From positions 1 to 64,000 of the forward strand of contig NZ_CAKMMP010000011.1 of NCBI RefSeq assembly GCF_927798175.1: a DNA stretch of 64,000 nt, given 5' to 3'. Every line of letters begins with the position of its first letter. Positions within the stretch are counted from its first letter, which is position 1. Made by a program: the position numbers and the translations under genes. Source of the stretch: Paenibacillus sp. JJ-223. GTDB taxonomy: Bacteria; Bacillota; Bacilli; Paenibacillales; Paenibacillaceae. The notes beneath the pieces were generated by a model that saw nothing but the letters and a program-made list of their open reading frames with translations, was not told the origin of the DNA and made no database searches. Shown piece by piece: positions 1 to 8,241 of this stretch.

Positions 1-148
1 CGAGGTTAATCGTGATGAAAATCATCTGAGGTATTGAAAAGAGCGATTAGCTCATTTTGAATCTGACGAGATAAAATATCTCAATGTCGCTCCGGTTTTT
101 ATACAGTCATACGACATGTACCAAAAACCTTCGCATTACTCACTCGTT

Positions 149-168
149 GTTCAGTTTTCAAAGATCAA
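149..168 (-). promoter_or_regulatory. boxA-like antitermination element in rRNA leader
   Basis: The minus strand contains GATCTTTGAAAACTGAAC, which matches the boxA consensus of Bacillota rRNA operons (TGYTCTTTGAAAAC). No protein gene is supported in 1-480; an open reading frame across this region has no ribosome binding site and overlaps the leader. Confidence 0.75.
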
Positions 169-211
169 ACTTCGTTTTCGTTACTAGGTTGTTGTCCTTA
201 GCAACTCTTAT

Positions 212-240
212 ATCTTATCACATCCGAACCAACTTTGCAA
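212..240 (-). promoter_or_regulatory. Main sigma-A promoter of an rRNA operon
   Basis: Minus strand reads TTGCAA, exactly 17 bases, then TAAGAT. It is followed about 45 bases later by a boxA antitermination sequence, which identifies the transcript as an rRNA leader. The 16S gene itself must start left of base 1. Confidence 0.75.
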
Positions 241-325
241 GCACTTTTTTTAAGTTTCTTTTCTCGAAGCTTATTTGCTTTGCTTGCCGCACCATGTTTC
301 TCGGTGTTTTCTTGGCCGGAATAAG

Positions 326-355
326 AATATACCATAGACATTCAGCACTTGTAAA
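326..355 (-). promoter_or_regulatory. Upstream sigma-A promoter of an rRNA operon
   Basis: Read on the minus strand this is TTTACA, an 18-base spacer, then TATATT. It lies about 115 bases upstream of a second, better promoter, and both point to a boxA element and out of the left edge. Tandem promoters of this kind are usual for Bacillota rrn operons. Confidence 0.6.
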
Positions 356-475
356 TAGATTTCTCAAAAAAACTTTTTTTGCCGATGCTCCAGCTATAAA
401 ATTACAACACATAAATGCTCCGCCTCAGGCGATCATCGTTTCCATCCCCGTGAGCTTCATCGTATGTGGAACATC

Positions 476-507
476 TAATAAAGAGGCCGCTAAACATTAG
501 CAGCCCC
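476..507 (-). terminator. Rho-independent terminator of the histidine phosphatase gene
   Basis: On the minus strand an 11-bp stem (arms 497-507 and 483-493, with G-T wobbles) and a 3-base loop are followed by TTTATTAG. It lies about 30 bases after the stop codon of the phosphatase. The T-run is short, so termination may be partial. Confidence 0.55.
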
Positions 508-534
508 TAGTACCCTCTATAATGATAACCTCAG

Positions 535-2118
535 TTAAAACTTTTCTTGCAGCAGCTTAATATCATCTTCCAGACTGCTGTCCATATCTACCCCAACCGA
601 TTTCAGCTTGTTTTCATAATATGCTTTGACATCATCCCATTTGTAATACGGATAACTATTCGTTTCAATCGGGAAAGCAATTTCTTCTTCGTTGCGCAGC
701 ATCTTAACAAGATAATCTTTACCGTTGGAATACAGGACCCACTGGATATTGGCACCCATCGGGGAGATGACGGAACCATCCCATTTTGTACTCACTTCCT
801 TCGGATCATCTACGCTGACATTAGCGCCTTTAATGTCCAAGAATGAGGAAAGAGGAATGATGGTTTCTGCATGGGCAAACCGGAAGACTCCAGCTGTATT
901 TCCTTCCATTAGAGACTGGTCTGTGGAATGAATCAATTCTTTAACTAAAGGCGCAACGATATTCTGTGGCAAATCAGTCGACGTTAGGGATGGTCCTTTT
1001 TCATAAAAGTCGTTGATATTGTCGATGCTTTCATACCACTTTAATTGGTTTGTAGTGAAATATTCGCCGAACTCAAAATTACCCTCCTCTTTTAAATTAG
1101 AAGAGATGATGTACAGTTCATATAGATTGGAGGCGGCATCTGTCGGGTTGCTCAGTTTAACCTTTCCTTTATCATCTTTCAGCTTAAACTCCCCGGCTTC
1201 CAACCTTTCATAAAAACTTGGTGATATGAATTGTAAAAGAAGCTCCTTCGCATATCGCGTGCCTGTTTCCTGTGAGGCGTAGTCCTCAAACAGCTTTACC
1301 CATTCCCCATCTTCTGCATATTCGTTATATTTCGTCGCGATGTCGAATGGTCTTAAATACGGATCTTTTCCTTCTTCGAAGGTGGATGTACGAATGTCCA
1401 GGTTTTCGTCTCCCAGGCTTTTCTGAAGTCCCTCCAAGAAGTTGTCTCTACTCTGAGGCGTCCGATCCTTGAAGGTAGCTTGTGCAATGATTTTTTTATC
1501 CGGACTGAATATATCTTTAAAGTTTTGACCCAGTCTGGCTCCGATCCCCTCCAGCTCTTCTTCACCCAAGGCGGAAAGCAAACCGTAATGGTCTTTTTCC
1601 ACTGCCATCAATTTTACGATCTCATTTTTCAATTCTCTTCCTTGCTCGGTGATCTGCCCATCCTTCTCAGCAATTTGGAGCAGTTCCAAGAGCGTTTTAT
1701 CGTACTTGGAGGCAGATAAGTGCCTGGAGCCATGTCTTCCCACATAATTGACAAACACAGGCTTGTACCCTTCCGGAACTGATGTATACGTTGTTTCCTT
1801 AAAAGGATATGGCGTCTTGGTCCCACGGTACCCTTGCGTATCATTCACTTGCTGGCCCACTAACACCGAGCGGGTATTTTCGTCCCAGCCTACCTCCTTG
1901 CCTAAAGCTTCCCCGATCGCTCTCGCGGGTACATAGGTTACCCCATTGTAGAGAAACGATTCTCCTTCCATCTTTTGTCCATTTATGATCACATTGACGG
2001 ACTGCTCGGACACCTCGATCGTTCGTTTAAAGCCCGCACCATAAACATCAATTACCGCTACAGACGTTAACAAAGCAAGTGCTGCTGCTGAAATTCCGAT
2101 TTTTTTTATGTTTTTCAT
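535..2118 (-). CDS. Secreted histidine-type phosphatase with stalk domain
   Basis: Exported 527-residue protein. Residues 1-28 are a signal peptide. Residues about 30-92 form a copper-amine-oxidase-like N-terminal stalk domain, with the usual YNGVTYVPARAIGEALG pattern, which probably acts as a cell-wall spacer or binding module. The rest is a branch-2 histidine phosphatase of the MINPP/phytase kind: the catalytic RHGSR is at 128-132 and the proton-donor HAE triad at 416-418. The family removes phosphate from phytate or other organic phosphates through a phosphohistidine intermediate; the substrate here is not known. It stands alone with its own terminator, and a role in phosphate scavenging is inference. 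Both catalytic motifs are intact. Confidence 0.85.
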   Translation of the reverse strand: MKNIKKIGISAAALALLTSVAVIDVYGAGFKRTIEVSEQSVNVIINGQKMEGESFLYNGVTYVPARAIGEALGKEVGWDENTRSVLVGQQVNDTQGYRGTKTPYPFKETTYTSVPEGYKPVFVNYVGRHGSRHLSASKYDKTLLELLQIAEKDGQITEQGRELKNEIVKLMAVEKDHYGLLSALGEEELEGIGARLGQNFKDIFSPDKKIIAQATFKDRTPQSRDNFLEGLQKSLGDENLDIRTSTFEEGKDPYLRPFDIATKYNEYAEDGEWVKLFEDYASQETGTRYAKELLLQFISPSFYERLEAGEFKLKDDKGKVKLSNPTDAASNLYELYIISSNLKEEGNFEFGEYFTTNQLKWYESIDNINDFYEKGPSLTSTDLPQNIVAPLVKELIHSTDQSLMEGNTAGVFRFAHAETIIPLSSFLDIKGANVSVDDPKEVSTKWDGSVISPMGANIQWVLYSNGKDYLVKMLRNEEEIAFPIETNSYPYYKWDDVKAYYENKLKSVGVDMDSSLEDDIKLLQEKF

Positions 2119-2254
2119 GTAGTTGGCTTAGCCTGTCCCCTTTATGTTAGATTCCTTTTTCAGCTCACCAGATTATAAGGGAGAAATATCATTGCAATTT
2201 TAAACATTGTTAATTTTATGTAAATTCTAAAAAATATTGCTCGTTCGTTGAAGA

Positions 2255-2285
2255 AAAGAAAAAAGCGCCTGCAAATCAAGGCGCC
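2255..2285 (-). terminator. Terminator of the SLH protein gene
   Basis: Minus strand: GCGCCT, an 8-base loop, AGGCGC, then TTTTTTCTTTTC. It lies about 20 bases after the stop of the SLH protein gene. Confidence 0.8.
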
Positions 2286-2306
2286 TTGTGTGCTTCTTCA
2301 TTTCTT

Positions 2307-4283
2307 TTATAAAAGTTCAAGCATCGTTTTGATTTTGGAGTTCAGCTTTAAAGTATTAAGGATCAGTTGCAACGCTTCCGCTCTTGAGGCTGTGCCCTTT
2401 GCATTGAGGTCCCCATTACCATTACCTTGAATAATGCCCGCTTGGGCTACCATTTGAATGGGATTGGAGCTATCAATCTTGTTTTGGGTTATCCCTTGGA
2501 AATCGACGATCTTGGATAGAATCACGGCCATTTCTTCTCGTGTAATAGCCTTGTTTGGTTTAAATGTACCATCGCCGTTTCCACTAATAATACCTGCTTG
2601 AGTAAACTGCACAATGGCGTCTTCCGCCCAATGACCTTTAATATCTTTTAGAGCAACCTGATTTGTTCCACCCACCTCAAAAATGCGGGACAGTATCCCC
2701 ACGAACTCTCCTCGGGACATGTCTTGATTAGGTCTAATCGTCTTGTCTTCATAACCTTTAATGATGTTCAATTTAGTGAAAATATCAATGGTTTGTTTGG
2801 CCCAATGATTTTTTATATCAACCGGCTTAAAAGCGTTGCCTTGACTTTTAAGAGCATCGTTAATTTTTGATTCCAGTACCTGAGTAGCACTGATGCCAGG
2901 CTTAAATACGTCTTTTCTAAAAGCGTTATCCGTTGTCGTTGGCGCAGGTAATGGAGTCGGTGTTGGCACTGGCGTCGGTGTTGGCACTGGCGTCGGTGCT
3001 GGTACTGGCGTTGGTGTTGGCTCTGGCGTCGGTGCTGGCTCTGGCGTCGGTGCTGTGGATCCGCCTGTAAATACCAACTTGTAGTGTACAGGATTCAGCA
3101 ATTCATCAGTAGCAGTGACACTGTAATCTTTAACGAAGAACGGATAAATGTTGTATACCCCACTAGTCATCATAATCCCATTATCGAGAACCTGTAATGC
3201 TTTTGCAGTATAAGTAACAATCATGGATTTGTCAGATGCACCCCTAGGTATGTCGAACGTGATTGTTTTGTTATCTTCATCTATAACTCCAACATGGTCA
3301 TCAAGAGCAAACGAAGTAATTATTTTATCTCTATTTATATGTTTAACGTTAAGGATGAAGTCACGAGTTTCAAACACCCCATCCACATATACTCTTGCAG
3401 TCAATTTAACGACATGATCCGTATCGTCTAACGTCCGGTACACCCTACCATTGGAAGTAATTATCTCCGGGTCGCTTGATACCCATGATATGGACGATCC
3501 ATATTTCCCTCCAATAGGCAACCGAACAACTGAACTTCTAACCCCATCGGCCGTGTCTCCATTATAATAACCGATCTGCAACTCATCCAAGGCTTCACGA
3601 AGCTTATCCTCTGGGGTAGGTTCTGCTCTAACAACGTTAAGAGTAAACACCTTCGTTACTGGAGCTTCACTTCCAGCTTGAAGTGTAGCCGTGAGCGTAA
3701 CTTGTTTATCCCCACCAATGTATGGAGGACGTTTAACGTTACCATTGTTTGCAATAATCGTTGTGTCAGATGAAGACCAGGACAAAAATACATTCTCCAT
3801 CTGAGTAGGTAAATCGATACTTGAGGTGACATTATCCTTAGTTTGACCACCGGTGAATGGTAATTCTAATGAGTCCTTGGTTTCTTGTAGCTTTTGGTAT
3901 GTTGCCCAAGTTACTGTGACAGGGAACGTATCAGAGATTTTCCCATCACGTGATGCGGTAATATTGGCGGTCCCCTCCGTTACCCCCGTTACAATTCCTC
4001 CAGGAGACACTGTTGCAACAGCTTCGTTGTCGGAATTCCAAGTAGCGGTTGAACTGATATCTGTAATTTCGCCATTGTTCATCGTACCGTTCGCAGTCAG
4101 TTGTAACCCACGATTAGGCGAAAATACACCTGGTCCTGTAATGGTAATTGAATTAGCCTGCGGTTCAGCCGCAAAGGCGATGTTACCTGATCCATTAAAA
4201 TTGTAGATGCTAGTCGGTGACAGTACCATAGGTGATAACAGAAGAACAGATAAAAGTAATGAAGCTTTTTTGGGCAATTTCAA
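2307..4283 (-). CDS. SLH-domain surface protein with Ig-like domains
   Basis: Exported cell-surface protein of about 658 residues. After a signal peptide (about 1-38) come a Big_2-type Ig domain, two related Ig-like repeats (each with a WSSSD or WVSSD core), a further beta-rich domain, a proline-threonine spacer of PTP repeats, and three C-terminal SLH domains that would anchor it to secondary cell-wall polymer. The start is taken as the TTG at 4283: GGAGGT sits 7 bases upstream of it, and the ATG at 4298 lies inside that ribosome binding site. The spacer is encoded by tandem 18-base units near 2943-3060, so its length may vary between strains. Ligand or enzymatic role unknown; no catalytic domain is visible. 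Confidence 0.82.
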   Translation of the reverse strand: MKLPKKASLLLSVLLLSPMVLSPTSIYNFNGSGNIAFAAEPQANSITITGPGVFSPNRGLQLTANGTMNNGEITDISSTATWNSDNEAVATVSPGGIVTGVTEGTANITASRDGKISDTFPVTVTWATYQKLQETKDSLELPFTGGQTKDNVTSSIDLPTQMENVFLSWSSSDTTIIANNGNVKRPPYIGGDKQVTLTATLQAGSEAPVTKVFTLNVVRAEPTPEDKLREALDELQIGYYNGDTADGVRSSVVRLPIGGKYGSSISWVSSDPEIITSNGRVYRTLDDTDHVVKLTARVYVDGVFETRDFILNVKHINRDKIITSFALDDHVGVIDEDNKTITFDIPRGASDKSMIVTYTAKALQVLDNGIMMTSGVYNIYPFFVKDYSVTATDELLNPVHYKLVFTGGSTAPTPEPAPTPEPTPTPVPAPTPVPTPTPVPTPTPLPAPTTTDNAFRKDVFKPGISATQVLESKINDALKSQGNAFKPVDIKNHWAKQTIDIFTKLNIIKGYEDKTIRPNQDMSRGEFVGILSRIFEVGGTNQVALKDIKGHWAEDAIVQFTQAGIISGNGDGTFKPNKAITREEMAVILSKIVDFQGITQNKIDSSNPIQMVAQAGIIQGNGNGDLNAKGTASRAEALQLILNTLKLNSKIKTMLELL

Positions 4284-4454
4284 GCAGATGACCTCCATAA
4301 GATGTTATAATGCCACGCTTCTGTTTAAAGCAAAGTTAGGTAGCATATATATATCGGTTGCCCTGCTTTTCTTTTGTAGATCAAGCGAATTTTTAAAAGT
4401 CAGCTCAAATCTAGCCCTCATATAGCCCTCCGTTGCATCTTCCAAAATGGATAA

Positions 4455-4567
4455 CTATCGCGAGATGCCCTCTTCAATCACTTTCCTGTTCCTTCAAGGG
4501 TATCCACGTAAAATCCTTTGCACCAACATTTCCGATTCCCATACCGATACTTTAGATGCACATGTCG
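4455..4567 (-). pseudogene. Decayed IS200/IS605 TnpA fragment
   Basis: The minus strand encodes a peptide close to the C-terminal half of HUH transposase TnpA: HVHLKYRYGNRKCWCKGFY, then VDT. A frameshift follows, after which the next frame continues RNRKVIEEGISR and stops. TnpA proteins normally have the catalytic tyrosine just after KVIEE; here the residue is glycine. Upstream and downstream parts are missing, so this is a dead remnant. Confidence 0.65.
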
Positions 4568-4591
4568 ATCAAATATCAATTAAGCTACTTT

Positions 4592-4672
4592 TTCCTTATA
4601 AGTTGCAATGCTTCCGCTCTTGAGGCTGTGCCTTTAGCATCGAAGTCCCCATTACTGATTCCTTCAATTGAG
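4592..4672 (-). pseudogene. Duplicated fragment of an SLH-protein gene 3' end
   Basis: About 70 bases here match the segment at about 2360-2432 inside the third SLH domain of the neighbouring surface protein gene with few differences (shared text such as CTTCCGCTCTTGAGGCTGTG). The copy has no start or remaining domain. It probably arose by local duplication or recombination, perhaps linked to the adjacent insertion-sequence remnant. Bases 4673-4842 hold nothing I can name. Confidence 0.7.
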
Positions 4673-4757
4673 GTATTTGAGTATCGGTTTTAACGGAAGA
4701 AGGACAGCCCCAATCTGTACTGAAGCTGTTGGAACCGGCCCCCCAATGGAACGCAAA

Positions 4758-4797
4758 GACTCATCCACCTTACTCGTGAGGTGGGTCTATGCTTGGA
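4758..4797 (-). terminator. Possible terminator of the PTS EIIA gene
   Basis: Minus strand shows CCCACCT, an 8-base loop and AGGTGG, shortly after the EIIA stop codon. The T-run is poor, so this is a weak call. Confidence 0.3.
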
Positions 4798-4842
4798 ATC
4801 GCTCTCATCGGCGGATTCATAATAAAATTCCAGCCGCCAGTT

Positions 4843-5343
4843 TTATTTTCCCAGTTTAATCGTCATTATGGTGTCTCTTCCTGCTGTTACGCCACTGCCC
4901 TCATGAACCTGAACGGCTTGAACCGCATCGATTCCGTCAGGAACAATTACGGGAGTAATGACCGGCAGACCCGCTTTACGGATCATATCCATATCAAATT
5001 CCATCATCAACTGGCCCTGCTTCACTTTATCCCCTGTTTGAACGGCCGGGGAGAATGCAGACCCTTTCAAAGAAACAGTGTCGATTCCCACATGAATAAG
5101 CACCTGCGCCCCGGACTCATGCTCCAGAATGATAGCATGCTTGGATTTAATAAGCTGCGCAATTTTTCCGTCAAACGGAGCATACATTTTACCTTCCACC
5201 GGTGCAATGGCCGCTCCCTCACCCATCATTTTGCCGGCAAAGGCTGGGTCAGGCACCTGTTCAAGGCCCACAACCTGTCCTGTAATAGGAGCCATTACAG
5301 CAAGCTCCTTGATTGTTTTATCCTTTTTGAAAAATGACAGCAT
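4843..5343 (-). CDS. PTS glucose-family EIIA component
   Basis: A 166-residue cytoplasmic phosphocarrier of the Crr/glucose EIIA family. It takes phosphate from HPr and passes it to an EIIB domain. The active-site pair is visible as His75 (in LEHESG) and the phosphorylated His84 (in LIHVGIDTV). The ATG at 5343 is chosen because AAGGAGGAG precedes it; a longer reading frame to 5388 lacks a site. Length is normal for the family. Transcription starts from its own promoter and passes through a RAT/terminator switch, so expression should need the antiterminator encoded divergently at 5627. The EIICB at 6657 has no EIIA domain, so this is its likely partner. Confidence 0.9.
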   Translation of the reverse strand: MLSFFKKDKTIKELAVMAPITGQVVGLEQVPDPAFAGKMMGEGAAIAPVEGKMYAPFDGKIAQLIKSKHAIILEHESGAQVLIHVGIDTVSLKGSAFSPAVQTGDKVKQGQLMMEFDMDMIRKAGLPVITPVIVPDGIDAVQAVQVHEGSGVTAGRDTIMTIKLGK

Positions 5344-5373
5344 CTGTATCTCCTCCTTGTAGTCGTCCGGGAA

Positions 5374-5428
5374 ATAAAAAAAACCCAAAATTCAGTGCGG
5401 AAAGTTGTCCGTACCAAATTTTGGGTCT
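5374..5428 (-). terminator. Leader terminator controlled by RAT, upstream of EIIA
   Basis: Minus strand: arms AATTTTGGGTC (5418-5428 region) and AACCCAAAATT (5382-5392) form a long hairpin ending in eight T residues, before the EIIA ribosome binding site. The 5' arm overlaps the RAT element, so the two structures are mutually exclusive. Confidence 0.85.
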
Positions 5429-5452
5429 TGCCTGCTAAACAGTCACAATCCC
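5423..5452 (-). promoter_or_regulatory. RAT antiterminator element, EIIA leader
   Basis: The minus strand reads GGGATTGTGACTG, a short apical loop, GCAGGCAAGACCC. This matches the ribonucleic antiterminator consensus recognised by SacT/SacY/LicT-type proteins. Bound antiterminator stabilises it and prevents the overlapping terminator hairpin. Confidence 0.88.
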
Positions 5453-5473
5453 GCATCATTAAATTATGCCACT

Positions 5474-5502
5474 ATATTAATTAATTTCTGCCTGCCTGTC
5501 AA
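5474..5502 (-). promoter_or_regulatory. Sigma-A promoter of the EIIA transcript
   Basis: Minus strand TTGACA, 17 bases, TAATAT. The predicted start lies just upstream of the RAT element. Confidence 0.75.
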
Positions 5503-5626
5503 TGATTGCAGATATAGTGCAACGAACTCGAAAAATTTTGAGGATGACTTCACGTAGAAGTATTGATACAATCAGAACCACAAAATTTTAAGTTTCAGAG
5601 CTGTGAAAGTGGATTGGAGAAATGAT

Positions 5627-6454
5627 ATGAAAATCAACCGTGTTTTAAACAACAATGCCGTTGTGGTGAAGGAAGGTGATGAAGAAAAGATCATCATGGG
5701 TCCGGGCATCGCGTTCCAAAAAGGCAAGAATGACTTGATCGACCCGGCTAAAATTGAGAAAACCTTTGTGCTGAAGGAAGAAAGCAAAAAATTTCAGCAG
5801 TTGTTAAGCTCTGTACCCGAATCCCATATCGCCATGGGAGAAAAAATTATCTCACACGCCGAACAGGTGTTGGGCATGAGTCTGAATAACCATATTCATA
5901 TTGCGCTGACTGACCATCTGTCCTTCGCCATTGAACGTTCCAGGAATGGCATTCAGGTGAGGAACAAGCTGCTGAACGAGATCAGGCTGCTGTACGGTAC
6001 GGAGTACAAAATCGGACTGTGGTCCTTGGAACAGATTAAAGACGCCTTTGGTATTGAATTCCCGGAGGATGAGGCCGCCTATATCGCCCTGCATATCCAT
6101 ACGGCCAAGATGGAAAACTCGCATATTGAAAAATCCATCAAGAAAACGATCATCATCCAGGAGACAGTCGGAATCATGCTGGAGGAACTGGGCGCGGATA
6201 TTGATCAAGACAGCATCTCATACCATCGCCTACTCACTCACCTGGAATTGGCACTCAGCCGTTTTTATGACCAAAAGCCCTTTCACACCCTGGATAAGGA
6301 CATGCTGAAAATGATCAAAAAAACGTACAAGCATGGCTTTAAAGCAGCCAAAAAGGCAGCCGAATATTTGCAGCAAAAGTATCGTATCGAGTTTCCGGAA
6401 TCGGAAATGGCATACATCGCCCTGCATCTGCAGAGAATTCTTGAAGATGTATAA
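5627..6454 (+). CDS. BglG/LicT-family transcriptional antiterminator
   Basis: A 275-residue RNA-binding antiterminator. Residues 1-55 are the co-antiterminator (CAT) domain; residues about 65-170 and 172-275 are two PRD domains. Likely phosphorylation histidines are His97 and His156/158 in PRD1 and His200/205 plus one near the C-terminus in PRD2. HPr and a cognate EIIB domain normally set its activity by phosphorylation, so it is active when sugar is being taken up. The ATG at 5627 follows TTGGAG by 7 bases. It sits between the EIIA and EIICB genes, and both flanking transcripts carry a RAT, so it very probably controls both. Length is normal for the family. Confidence 0.9.
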   Translation: MKINRVLNNNAVVVKEGDEEKIIMGPGIAFQKGKNDLIDPAKIEKTFVLKEESKKFQQLLSSVPESHIAMGEKIISHAEQVLGMSLNNHIHIALTDHLSFAIERSRNGIQVRNKLLNEIRLLYGTEYKIGLWSLEQIKDAFGIEFPEDEAAYIALHIHTAKMENSHIEKSIKKTIIIQETVGIMLEELGADIDQDSISYHRLLTHLELALSRFYDQKPFHTLDKDMLKMIKKTYKHGFKAAKKAAEYLQQKYRIEFPESEMAYIALHLQRILEDV

Positions 6455-6460
6455 AATTTG

Positions 6461-6489
6461 TTGACGAATGAAAATAAACCGTTTACAAT
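6461..6489 (+). promoter_or_regulatory. Sigma-A promoter of the EIICB-sulfatase transcript
   Basis: TTGACG, 17 bases, TACAAT. The start would fall just before the RAT element at 6518. Confidence 0.8.
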
Positions 6490-6517
6490 GGGCTCATTCA
6501 AACGTCAATCACATACA

Positions 6518-6550
6518 GGGGATTGTGACTGGTCATGCAGGCAAGACCTA
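6518..6550 (+). promoter_or_regulatory. RAT antiterminator element, EIICB leader
   Basis: GGGGATTGTGACTGGTCATG followed by CAGGCAAGACCTA. It is nearly identical to the RAT upstream of the EIIA gene, differing mainly in the apical loop, as expected if one antiterminator reads both. Confidence 0.9.
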
Positions 6551-6599
6551 GAATGCTTATAAGGTACAGGTATACCTTCGGCATTTTAGGTCTTTTTTT
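6543..6599 (+). terminator. Leader terminator controlled by RAT, upstream of EIICB
   Basis: Arms AAGACCTAGAATGC and GCATTTTAGGTCTT flank an inner hairpin and end in seven T residues. The 5' arm overlaps the RAT 3' end. Confidence 0.88.
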
Positions 6600-6656
6600 G
6601 TTGCCCAAAAGCATGGAATCAGAAACTAATCCCCAGAATGAAAAGAGGGGGATATT

Positions 6657-8213
6657 ATGTTTAAAAATCTGTTCAGCCGGTTCCAGGTTTTTGGCAAGGC
6701 CATAATGCTACCTATCGCTGTTCTGCCAGCAGCCGGACTGCTGCTGGGTATCGGGGGAGCCTTCTCCAATCCGAACACGATCAGCAATTATCCGTTTCTG
6801 GATCAAGTGTGGCTGCAGGCGATTTTTGTCATCATGAGCTATGCCGGCCAAATCATTTTCAGCAACCTGCCGATCATCTTCGCTGTCGGCATTGCCGTAG
6901 GGCTGGCGAAAAGCGACAAAGGCGTTGCGGGGCTGGCAGCAGTGCTCTCTTATCTCGTCATGAACGCTTCCATGAACGCCCTGCTCGTCATTTCCGGGAC
7001 ATTGGCCAAAGAAAAGCTGGCCGACGTCGGGCAGGCGATGATTCTGGGGATTCAAACACTCCAGACCGGTGTGTTCGGCGGTGTCATTGTCGGCCTGTTA
7101 ACTTATGTTCTGCACAAAAGATTCGGCAAGGTCAAGCTGCCGCAGTGGCTGGGATTTTTCAGCGGGTCAAGATTTGTACCCATTATCACCTCTTTCTCCG
7201 CCGTATTGCTCGGTCTCCTGATGTTCTTCATCTGGCCGCCGATCCAATCGGGCATTGCCGGGCTTGGCGGTCTCGTGGACCGCACAGGTTATTTCGGAAC
7301 ATTTCTGTTCGGCTTTATTGTCAAGCTGCTCGGCCCCTTGGGGCTTCACCACATTTTTTACCTCCCATTCTGGCAGACAGCGCTTGGCGGCTCCATGATG
7401 GTTAACGGAACCCAGGTGCAGGGAGCGCAAAACATCTTCTTCGCCCAGCTGGCAGATCCGGCCACACAGCACTATTTTGTCGGCACTGCGCGCTTTATGA
7501 GCGGCAAATATCTGACCATGATGTTTGGCATAATGGGTGCGGCACTGGCCATGTATCACTGCGCCAAACCGGAAAACAAGAAAAAAGTGTTCGGCCTGCT
7601 GCTTACCGGTGCGATCACATCCTTTTTGACAGGCATCACCGAACCTTTGGAGTTTGCATTTCTCTTTGTCGCTCCGATCCTGTTCGTAATCCATGCCGCA
7701 TATTGGGGTCTTGCGTATATGGTTGCTCACATGCTGAACATTACCATTGGCATGACGTTCTCTGCGGGACTCATTGACTTTACGCTATTCGGTATTCTTC
7801 AGGGCGATGAAAAAACGAACTGGGTTCTCATTCCGATTGCGGGCATAGCTTTCTTCTTCCTGTACTACTTTACGTTCCGCATCCTCATTAAAAAGTTGGA
7901 TTTAAAAACACCTGGGAGAGAAGATGCTGGAAACGCAGCGGATCAGGAAGAACCTACGAATGCGGGTGCTTCCACCGACAATCAGGCCGGCCGCATCCTG
8001 GCCGCACTGGGCGGCAATAGCAATATCGAAGATCTGGACTGCTGTGCAACCCGCCTGCGCGTTACCGTACATCAAGAGGGACAGGTATCGGAAGAGCAGC
8101 TAAAACAAACCGGAGCCAGTGGAGTCATTATCCGCGGTAAAGGGGTACAGGTGATTTACGGCCCGCATGTGGCCGTGATCAAAACGGAAATTGAGGAATT
8201 AATGGGAGAATAA
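6657..8213 (+). CDS. PTS glucose/GlcNAc-family EIICB permease
   Basis: Membrane sugar permease of 518 residues with about ten hydrophobic segments (EIIC, to about 412), a linker, and an EIIB domain (about 440-518). The EIIC signature GITEPLEF is at 326-333. The phosphorylated cysteine is expected at Cys463 in DCCATRLRV. No EIIA domain is fused, so the separate EIIA at 4843 is the likely donor. A ribosome binding site (AGAGGGGG) precedes the ATG. The sulfatase gene begins 28 bases downstream, so the two are probably cotranscribed, suggesting that the sugar is sulfated. Substrate within the glucose, GlcNAc and glucosamine group cannot be read from sequence. Confidence 0.9.
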   Translation: MFKNLFSRFQVFGKAIMLPIAVLPAAGLLLGIGGAFSNPNTISNYPFLDQVWLQAIFVIMSYAGQIIFSNLPIIFAVGIAVGLAKSDKGVAGLAAVLSYLVMNASMNALLVISGTLAKEKLADVGQAMILGIQTLQTGVFGGVIVGLLTYVLHKRFGKVKLPQWLGFFSGSRFVPIITSFSAVLLGLLMFFIWPPIQSGIAGLGGLVDRTGYFGTFLFGFIVKLLGPLGLHHIFYLPFWQTALGGSMMVNGTQVQGAQNIFFAQLADPATQHYFVGTARFMSGKYLTMMFGIMGAALAMYHCAKPENKKKVFGLLLTGAITSFLTGITEPLEFAFLFVAPILFVIHAAYWGLAYMVAHMLNITIGMTFSAGLIDFTLFGILQGDEKTNWVLIPIAGIAFFFLYYFTFRILIKKLDLKTPGREDAGNAADQEEPTNAGASTDNQAGRILAALGGNSNIEDLDCCATRLRVTVHQEGQVSEEQLKQTGASGVIIRGKGVQVIYGPHVAVIKTEIEELMGE

Positions 8214-8241
8214 GAGATAAAGAAAAAAGGAGCTGGTTAAG

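Noticed and set aside
84..500. 138-residue open frame on the plus strand
   Set aside because: It runs antisense through the rRNA leader with its promoters and boxA, has no ribosome binding site and no protein-like composition.
2943..3060. Short regular repeats that could suggest CRISPR
   Set aside because: Units are 18 bases, adjoining and in frame within the PT-rich spacer of the SLH protein; there are no spacers.
4296..4298. ATG start for the SLH protein
   Set aside because: This ATG is part of the GGAGGT binding site used by the TTG at 4283.
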